Source of the DNA: Anoxybacillus sp.
GTDB lineage: Bacteria; Bacillota; Bacilli; Bacillales; Anoxybacillaceae
Reading direction: 5' to 3'
DNA length: 33,392 bases
Assembly: GCF_023512315.1 (NCBI RefSeq)
Contig: NZ_JAILZV010000017.1
Location: forward strand, 1-33,392
The position numbers were made by a program, and so were the translations under genes. Below, piece after piece: positions 28,752 to 33,392 of the stretch (within the stretch, counting starts at the first letter, position 1; every line of letters begins with the position of its first letter). The notes beneath the pieces were generated by a model, which was not told where the DNA came from, searched no databases, and was given only the letters and a program-made list of their open reading frames with translations.

Positions 28752-28842
28752 TTGATTTTTGTATTGATTATACAAAAAAGTGTAGTAAAATGGAGTTGGC
28801 TTGCGTTTTTTAGGAAATCACGTGCACGATCGGGGAGATTGT

Positions 28843-29286
28843 ATGTCGTTTAAGGTCGAAGAAAAAGCCGTTATCGAATTGGAGAAGTCGCTACGGTACA
28901 TCGCTGCGCTTTTGAAGCAAAAAGGGCGAGAAATTTTAACGAACTATCCGATTACTCCGCCGCAGTTTGTCGCTTTGCAATGGCTGTTAGAAGAAGGCGA
29001 TATGACGATTGGTGAACTGTCCAATAAAATGTATTTAGCATGTAGCACAACGACCGATTTAGTCGATCGAATGGAGAAAAACGGCCTTGTTGCAAGAGTA
29101 AGAGACCGGCACGATCGGCGCGTCGTACGCATCCACCTTCTGAAAGAAGGGGAACGAATTATTGAAGAAGTGATAAAAAAGCGTCAGCACGATTTAGCGA
29201 ACGTGCTAGAAAACTTTTCCGAAGAAGAAATCATGTTTTTAGAAAAAACGTTAAAAAAGTTGCATCAAGAAATGAAAAAAGAATGA
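28843..29286 (+). CDS. ysmB: MarR-family transcriptional regulator (YsmB-like)
   Basis: A winged-helix repressor-type DNA-binding protein of 147 aa. ATG 28843 follows GGGGAG; an earlier in-frame TTG at 28801 lies before it and is not favoured. The MarR pattern is clear: TPPQFVALQWLLEEGDMTIG, ELSNKMYLACSTTTDLVDRM and the wing GLVARVRDRHDRRVVRIHL. It is followed 9 bp later by racE. In B. subtilis ysmB and racE are neighbours of gerE, matching this order. Ligand and target genes are unknown. Confidence 0.88.
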   Translation: MSFKVEEKAVIELEKSLRYIAALLKQKGREILTNYPITPPQFVALQWLLEEGDMTIGELSNKMYLACSTTTDLVDRMEKNGLVARVRDRHDRRVVRIHLLKEGERIIEEVIKKRQHDLANVLENFSEEEIMFLEKTLKKLHQEMKKE

Positions 29287-29295
29287 GGCGATCAC

Positions 29296-30090
29296 TTGGA
29301 AAGACCAATTGGTGTTATCGATTCAGGAGTTGGAGGGCTTACTGTCGCAAAAGAAATGATGCGGCAGCTGCCGAAAGAACGCATTATTTATCTTGGCGAT
29401 ACGGCGCGTTGTCCGTATGGTCCACGCCCGGTGGAAGAAATTCGTCAGTTTACATGGGAAATGACGAATTATTTATTGCGTTATGATATTAAAATGCTCG
29501 TCATTGCGTGCAACACAGCGACCGCAGTTGTGCTAGAAGAAATTCGCGAGAAACTCCCGATCCCTGTCGTTGGTGTGGTGCATCCTGGGGCGCGCGCGGC
29601 ATTAAAAGTAACGAAAAACGAGCACATCGGTGTGATTGGTACCATCGGAACGGTGAAAAGTGGTGCCTATGAAAAAGCGCTAAAATCGATTAATACTCAC
29701 GTCCACGTGGAAAGCTTAGCATGTCCGAAGTTTGTCCCGCTTGTTGAAAGCGGAATTTTTGATGGCGCCGAAGCGAAGCAAATTGTGGCGGAATCACTAG
29801 AACCGTTGAAAACAAGCGATATTGATGTGCTCATTTTAGGCTGCACCCATTATCCGCTATTAAGCCCGCTCATCCAGGCATATATGGGAAAAAAAGTGAA
29901 ACTAATTTGTTCCGGGGACGAAACGGCTCGAGAAGTAAGTGCTATTTTGCATCATAGCAGGTTGTTAAATACAGGGGAACGGCGCGACGACCATCTTTTT
30001 TTAACGACAGGATCGAAAGAGTTGTTCCAAAAAATTGCGTCGCAATGGTTTGGACAACCGATAGAAAACGTGCATACGATTGAATTGTAA
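29296..30090 (+). CDS. racE: Glutamate racemase
   Basis: Converts L-glutamate to D-glutamate for the peptidoglycan stem peptide and, where made, polyglutamate. 264 aa, TTG start. Fold signature: [17 protein letters not shown] (Asp9, Ser10) at the N-terminus, catalytic Cys72 in ACNTATAV and Cys183 in GCTHYPLL. All needed residues are present. The start is close to the ysmB stop and its ribosome-binding site is weak, so translation may be partly coupled. A strong terminator follows. Confidence 0.95.
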   Translation: MERPIGVIDSGVGGLTVAKEMMRQLPKERIIYLGDTARCPYGPRPVEEIRQFTWEMTNYLLRYDIKMLVIACNTATAVVLEEIREKLPIPVVGVVHPGARAALKVTKNEHIGVIGTIGTVKSGAYEKALKSINTHVHVESLACPKFVPLVESGIFDGAEAKQIVAESLEPLKTSDIDVLILGCTHYPLLSPLIQAYMGKKVKLICSGDETAREVSAILHHSRLLNTGERRDDHLFLTTGSKELFQKIASQWFGQPIENVHTIEL

Positions 30091-30126
30091 AAAATCCTTT
30101 AGCCGACTTGGCTAGAGGATTTTTTT
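30091..30126 (+). terminator. Intrinsic terminator after racE
   Basis: AAAATCCTTTAGCC pairs with GGCTAGAGGATTTT around GACTT, one mismatch, then a T run. Confidence 0.85.
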
Positions 30127-30188
30127 ATTCTATTTTTCCAACCGGCTCGTATACATAGTAGTACAAACTATCGTTAGGAGGGAATGAG

Positions 30189-31250
30189 ATGGTGAAGCGG
30201 CGAACAGTGAAGCTTGTCACCTCAATAATGGTTTCAGCGATATTGCTTAGCGGATGTGGATTGTTTAAAAAAGAACAAGCGATAAAAGAGGTGGATCCCC
30301 CACAAGATGTGAGCTATTTAAAAGAAGGTCAGCAGGTGACGAATAATGCAGCAGGAAAAGAGGAGAAAGCAACCGAAACAGTCAAGCGCGAACTGTACTT
30401 TATCGATAAAAATGGTTTTGTCGTACCGCAGACGCTTGAACTACCGAAAACCGATGCGGTAGCAAAGCAAGCGTTAGAATATTTAGTGCAAGGTGGACCG
30501 GTGACGGATATGTTGCCAAACGGGTTCCGCGCTGTCCTTCCAGTGGATACGCGTGTGCTAGGGGTAAAAATTGAACAAGACGGTACGATTATTGCGGACT
30601 TTTCGCCTGAGTTCGCCAAATATAAACCGGAGGATGAACGAAAAATTTTAGAAGCGATTACGTGGACGTTGACGCAATTTGATAACGTCAAAAAAGTGAA
30701 AATCCGAATTAATGGCCATGACCAATCGGTAATGCCGGTAAACGGAACGCCAATTCAAGATGGAGTGAGCCGCGAAGATGGAATTAACATCGACACGAGC
30801 GGTGTCGTCGATATTACGAATACGCATCCTGTTGTCGTTTATTTTGTTGCTCAGCAAGGGGAAAAAACGTATTACGTGCCGGTTACTCGTCGCATCCCGA
30901 ATAAAGAAAAAGATGACATTACCGCAACCGTGAACGAACTAGTCAAAGGACCGACGTATGGTAGTGGGCTTGTAAGCGATTTCCAGCCGGATGTACAACT
31001 CGTTGCTAAGCCGTCCTATGAAAACGGGAAAGTAACGTTGAATTTTAATGACGCCATTTACGGCAGCAATAAAAAGCATGTCATTTCTGATCATGTGCTA
31101 AACGCGCTTGTGTTATCGCTAACGGAACAAAAAGGAATAGAGAGCGTCGCGATTACGGTGAATGGAAAAGCCAATCTCGTCCGTGAAGACGGGAAAGCAC
31201 TTTCCGAACCGGTCACAAGACCAGAAAATGTGAATACAGGTAGTTTTTAA
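30189..31250 (+). CDS. gerM: Sporulation/germination lipoprotein GerM
   Basis: A secreted lipoprotein of 353 aa needed for normal sporulation and germination in B. subtilis. ATG 30189 follows AGGAGG; an ATG at 30184 opens a frame that ends at once. Signal peptide with lipobox ILLSGC: cleavage before Cys23. After a linker there are two GerMN (sporulation/germination) domains at about 70-180 and 215-330, each with the family phrase ELVKGP or YLVQGGP followed by paired strands. The position between racE and rph is conserved. It is transcribed from its own start after the racE terminator. Confidence 0.93.
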   Translation: MVKRRTVKLVTSIMVSAILLSGCGLFKKEQAIKEVDPPQDVSYLKEGQQVTNNAAGKEEKATETVKRELYFIDKNGFVVPQTLELPKTDAVAKQALEYLVQGGPVTDMLPNGFRAVLPVDTRVLGVKIEQDGTIIADFSPEFAKYKPEDERKILEAITWTLTQFDNVKKVKIRINGHDQSVMPVNGTPIQDGVSREDGINIDTSGVVDITNTHPVVVYFVAQQGEKTYYVPVTRRIPNKEKDDITATVNELVKGPTYGSGLVSDFQPDVQLVAKPSYENGKVTLNFNDAIYGSNKKHVISDHVLNALVLSLTEQKGIESVAITVNGKANLVREDGKALSEPVTRPENVNTGSF

Positions 31251-31268
31251 AGCGATACTATGGTATAA

Positions 31269-31298
31269 AAAGAGGTAGGTTGCTCTACCTCTTTATTA
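31269..31298 (+). terminator. Intrinsic terminator after gerM
   Basis: AAAGAGGTAG (31269-31278) and CTACCTCTTT (31285-31294) form a 10-bp perfect stem, with a weak T tail. Confidence 0.75.
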
Positions 31299-31321
31299 TT
31301 TGCTTTTGAGGAGGCTTTTTC

Positions 31322-32083
31322 ATGCGAGTGGATGGAAGGGAAAGTAAGCAGTTGCGGCCAGTACATATCGAACCACATTTTATTAAACATGCCGAAGGAT
31401 CGGTATTAATTACGGTCGGTGATACAAAAGTCATTTGCACCGCAAGCATTGACGATAAAGTGCCGCCGTTTATGCGCGGCGGCGGGAAAGGATGGATTAC
31501 AGCGGAATATTCGATGCTTCCGCGCGCGACGGAGCAGCGAAACGTACGCGAAGCGAGCAAAGGGAAACTGTCAGGGCGAACGATGGAAATTCAGCGGCTC
31601 ATCGGCCGAGCGTTGCGGTCGGTCGTGGATTTAGAAAAGCTTGGGGAAAAAACGATTTGGATTGATTGCGATGTCATTCAGGCGGACGGTGGGACGCGGA
31701 CGGCTTCGATTACTGGCGCGTTTGTGGCAATGGTATTAGCATTTGCAAAATTGAAAGCTGACAATAAGCTTTCCGAGCTGCCAGTGACAGATTTTCTTGC
31801 GGCAACGTCGGTTGGAATGGACGAGGAGCACGGCGTGATTCTTGACTTGAACTATGTGGAAGATTCGAAAGCAAAAGTCGATATGAACGTCGTCATGACA
31901 GGCGCTGGCCGGTTTGTTGAGATTCAAGGAACAGGAGAAGAAGCGACATTTTCTCGCGAAGAATTGCAGCAATTGCTTGATACGGCGGAATTAGGAATTC
32001 GCCAATTAATCGATATACAAAAAGAAGTGCTCGGTCCGTTGGCAGAAATGATTCAAAATCGTGAGGAAAGAGTGAACGAATGA
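31322..32083 (+). CDS. rph: Ribonuclease PH
   Basis: A phosphorolytic 3'-to-5' exoribonuclease that trims tRNA precursors. 253 aa, normal length; GAGGAGG lies 9 bp upstream of the ATG. Family signatures include [19 protein letters not shown] at the start, [14 protein letters not shown], the phosphate-site arginines of RAL and ERT-like strands ([20 protein letters not shown]) and the conserved [19 protein letters not shown]. Its stop overlaps the start of the next gene by 4 bp, so rph and rdgB are coupled. Confidence 0.96.
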   Translation: MRVDGRESKQLRPVHIEPHFIKHAEGSVLITVGDTKVICTASIDDKVPPFMRGGGKGWITAEYSMLPRATEQRNVREASKGKLSGRTMEIQRLIGRALRSVVDLEKLGEKTIWIDCDVIQADGGTRTASITGAFVAMVLAFAKLKADNKLSELPVTDFLAATSVGMDEEHGVILDLNYVEDSKAKVDMNVVMTGAGRFVEIQGTGEEATFSREELQQLLDTAELGIRQLIDIQKEVLGPLAEMIQNREERVNE

Positions 32084-32685
32084 TGAGAGAAGTAATTATC
32101 GCCACGAAAAATAAAGGGAAAGCAAGCGAGTTTCAAGCATTGCTTGCGAAAAAAGGGGTAGCGGTGAAAACGCTGCTTGATTTTCCAGACAGCCCCGATA
32201 TTGAAGAAACGGGGAGTACATTTGCGGAAAATGCTCGATTAAAAGCAGAAACGATCGCACGGTATTTTCAAACGATTGTCATTGCCGACGACTCTGGCCT
32301 TTCGATCGACGCCTTGGGCGGAAAACCAGGTGTCTATTCGGCGCGTTATGCAGGCGAAGAAAAAAATGACAAGGCTAACATCGCCAAAGTATTAAAAGAA
32401 ATGGAAGGGATTCCGTTTGAACAACGGACAGCCCGTTTTCATTGCGCGTTGGCGATTTCTGTTCCGAACGGTTCGACGACGATTGTCGAAGGAACGTGCG
32501 AAGGCTACATTACCGAAGCGCCAAAAGGGGAAAATGGGTTTGGCTATGATCCGATTTTTTATGTTCCACAAAAAGAAAAAACAATGGCAGAATTGACGAA
32601 AGAAGAAAAAAATAAAATAAGCCACCGCGCGGTTGCGTTAGCAAAATTAGAGAAACAGTGGGATCAAATTGTAAATGGGGAGTAA
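32080..32685 (+). CDS. rdgB: Non-canonical purine NTP pyrophosphatase (Ham1/RdgB family, YsnA)
   Basis: Removes ITP, dITP and XTP from the nucleotide pool. 201 aa. The start overlaps the rph stop (ATGA); a second ATG three bases later may be used instead. The HAM1 motifs are intact: [12 protein letters not shown] at the N-terminus, the [16 protein letters not shown] helix, [20 protein letters not shown] and later GFGYDPIF. In the family the FGYDP phrase contacts the base. The next gene overlaps its stop. Confidence 0.94.
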   Translation: MMREVIIATKNKGKASEFQALLAKKGVAVKTLLDFPDSPDIEETGSTFAENARLKAETIARYFQTIVIADDSGLSIDALGGKPGVYSARYAGEEKNDKANIAKVLKEMEGIPFEQRTARFHCALAISVPNGSTTIVEGTCEGYITEAPKGENGFGYDPIFYVPQKEKTMAELTKEEKNKISHRAVALAKLEKQWDQIVNGE

Positions 32686-32687
32686 TG

Positions 32688-33197
32688 ATGAAAGTATTTA
32701 TTGTTAGCGATAGTCATGGATTAACAAACGAATTGTTGGAGATAGCAAACCGGCATGCCCATGAAGCAGCGGCGTTTATTCACTGTGGCGATTCTGAGTT
32801 GTCCGACAACTGTAAGGAATTGCAGCCGTTTATTTCCGTCGGCGGCAACTGCGATTTTGTGAGAAGTTTTGCGAAAGAGCAAACAGCAGACATTCAAGGA
32901 ATTCGCTTTTTTATTACGCACGGGCACTTGTATAACGTCAAAATGACGTTAATGAACCTTTACTACCGAGCGAAAGAAGTGGGAGCGAACGTCGTTTGCT
33001 TCGGCCATTCGCACATCGCTTTAGCCGAAAAAATCGATGACGTATTATTCATTAACCCAGGCAGCATCTTGTTGCCACGTTTGCGAAAAGAACGGACGTA
33101 TGCATCAGTGCAAATCGACAACGGACAAGCAATTGTCCAATTTTATGACCTCAACGGGCAAGAAATGCTCGACTTAAGAAAAATCTTTTCATTTTAG
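32688..33197 (+). CDS. ysnB: YfcE/YsnB-type metallophosphoesterase
   Basis: A calcineurin-like phosphoesterase, 169 aa. ATG 32688 has GGGGAG 5 bp upstream, with the rdgB stop between; ATG 32685 is closer and less likely. Metal-binding motifs in order: SDSHG at the N-terminus, HCGDSE, VGGNCDF, THGH and GHSH. These five blocks give the two-metal centre. Substrate not known. It is the last gene of the rph-rdgB-ysnB unit, with a terminator immediately after. Confidence 0.92.
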   Translation: MKVFIVSDSHGLTNELLEIANRHAHEAAAFIHCGDSELSDNCKELQPFISVGGNCDFVRSFAKEQTADIQGIRFFITHGHLYNVKMTLMNLYYRAKEVGANVVCFGHSHIALAEKIDDVLFINPGSILLPRLRKERTYASVQIDNGQAIVQFYDLNGQEMLDLRKIFSF

Positions 33198-33222
33198 GCG
33201 GGAGGAAACTCCTGCTTTTTTT
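33198..33222 (+). terminator. Intrinsic terminator after ysnB
   Basis: GCGGGAG (33198-33204) and CTCCTGC (33209-33215) with loop GAAA, then TTTTTTT. Confidence 0.85.
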
Positions 33223-33284
33223 ATGCCCCGAAGCAGCGCGTTTAAAAATTTTTTTCCACCGCTCATCCCTTGATGTCATCGCAA

Positions 33285-33298
33285 TGTAAGCGCATTCA
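33285..33298 (+). promoter_or_regulatory. cre-like catabolite-control site
   Basis: TGTAAGCGCATTCA matches the CcpA consensus TGWAANCGNTNWCA at all but one fixed position. It lies about 40-50 bp upstream of the promoter that follows, so it may regulate the gene beyond the right edge. Confidence 0.45.
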
Positions 33299-33334
33299 AA
33301 TATTCGGATGAATCAAAATATTCAAAAAATAGTA

Positions 33335-33363
33335 TTGACTCTTCCTTATTTTGGGCTTATTAT
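33335..33363 (+). promoter_or_regulatory. Sigma-A promoter for a gene beyond the window
   Basis: TTGACT (33335-33340), a 17-bp spacer and TATTAT (33358-33363). No coding start is seen before the right edge. The rest of 33223-33392 is noncoding. Confidence 0.6.
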
Positions 33364-33392
33364 AATTTTCAAATAAATCAAACGAAATAGAG

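Overview
The window reads as a chromosome segment of a thermophilic or thermotolerant Bacillaceae spore former of the Geobacillus, Parageobacillus or Anoxybacillus type. The genus is inferred from protein similarity and gene order recalled from Bacillus subtilis; no search was run. The flanks are a conserved housekeeping and sporulation block: sdhA (cut by the left edge), sdhB, a YsmA-like thioesterase, gerE, then ysmB (MarR), racE, gerM, rph, rdgB/ysnA and ysnB.

The main result is that gerE, the late mother-cell sporulation regulator, is split. Its first 49 codons lie at 2675-2821 and its last 25 codons plus stop at 28632-28709. Between them sits an AT-rich element of 25,810 bp, bounded by a 16-bp direct repeat (2807-2822 and 28617-28632) that lies inside the gerE reading frame. 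Joining across the repeat restores an uninterrupted 74-codon GerE. The element ends with an intact 546-aa large serine recombinase gene whose stop is 53 bp from the right repeat. This is the layout of the sigK-skin and spsM-SPbeta systems, in which a recombinase excises the element in the sporulating mother cell. A 57-aa ORF just upstream of the recombinase is a candidate directionality factor.

Layout of the element from left to right. (1) 2.9-5.6 kb: small orphan genes, one of them duplicated as a decayed copy. (2) 5.7-9.2 kb: a restriction-modification cassette (gamma-class N6-adenine methyltransferase and probable endonuclease) and an EVE-like protein. (3) 9.8-14.3 kb: a manganese-type CDF transporter, a tyrosine recombinase, a 390-aa unknown and small ORFs. 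Three copies of a structured repeat (about 5.1, 9.4 and 13.7 kb) lie between these cassettes. (4) 14.8-16.4 kb: a DUF7662-like protein and a phospholipase-D-fold nuclease with an EVE-like domain. (5) 20.6-16.5 kb on the minus strand: a phage- or plasmid-like block with two paralogous small proteins, a possible replication protein, a RuvC-like resolvase and a catalytically dead serine-recombinase domain. Its promoters share a TGTCAAATTTG motif. (6) 20.6-22.4 kb: a noncoding repeat field, an orphan MazF-like protein, and a free-standing ncRNA gene of about 430 nt with its own promoter, terminator and nested helices. (7) 22.6-26.8 kb: a plus-strand block of unknown genes, including a paralogous pair, around an orphan beta-class DNA methyltransferase. 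(8) 26.8-28.6 kb: the excision module.

The picture is a defence-bearing mobile element that probably spares its host's sporulation by leaving gerE in the terminal mother cell while staying in the germ line. The two least-explained signals are the ncRNA at 21964-22396 and the three-copy structured repeat.
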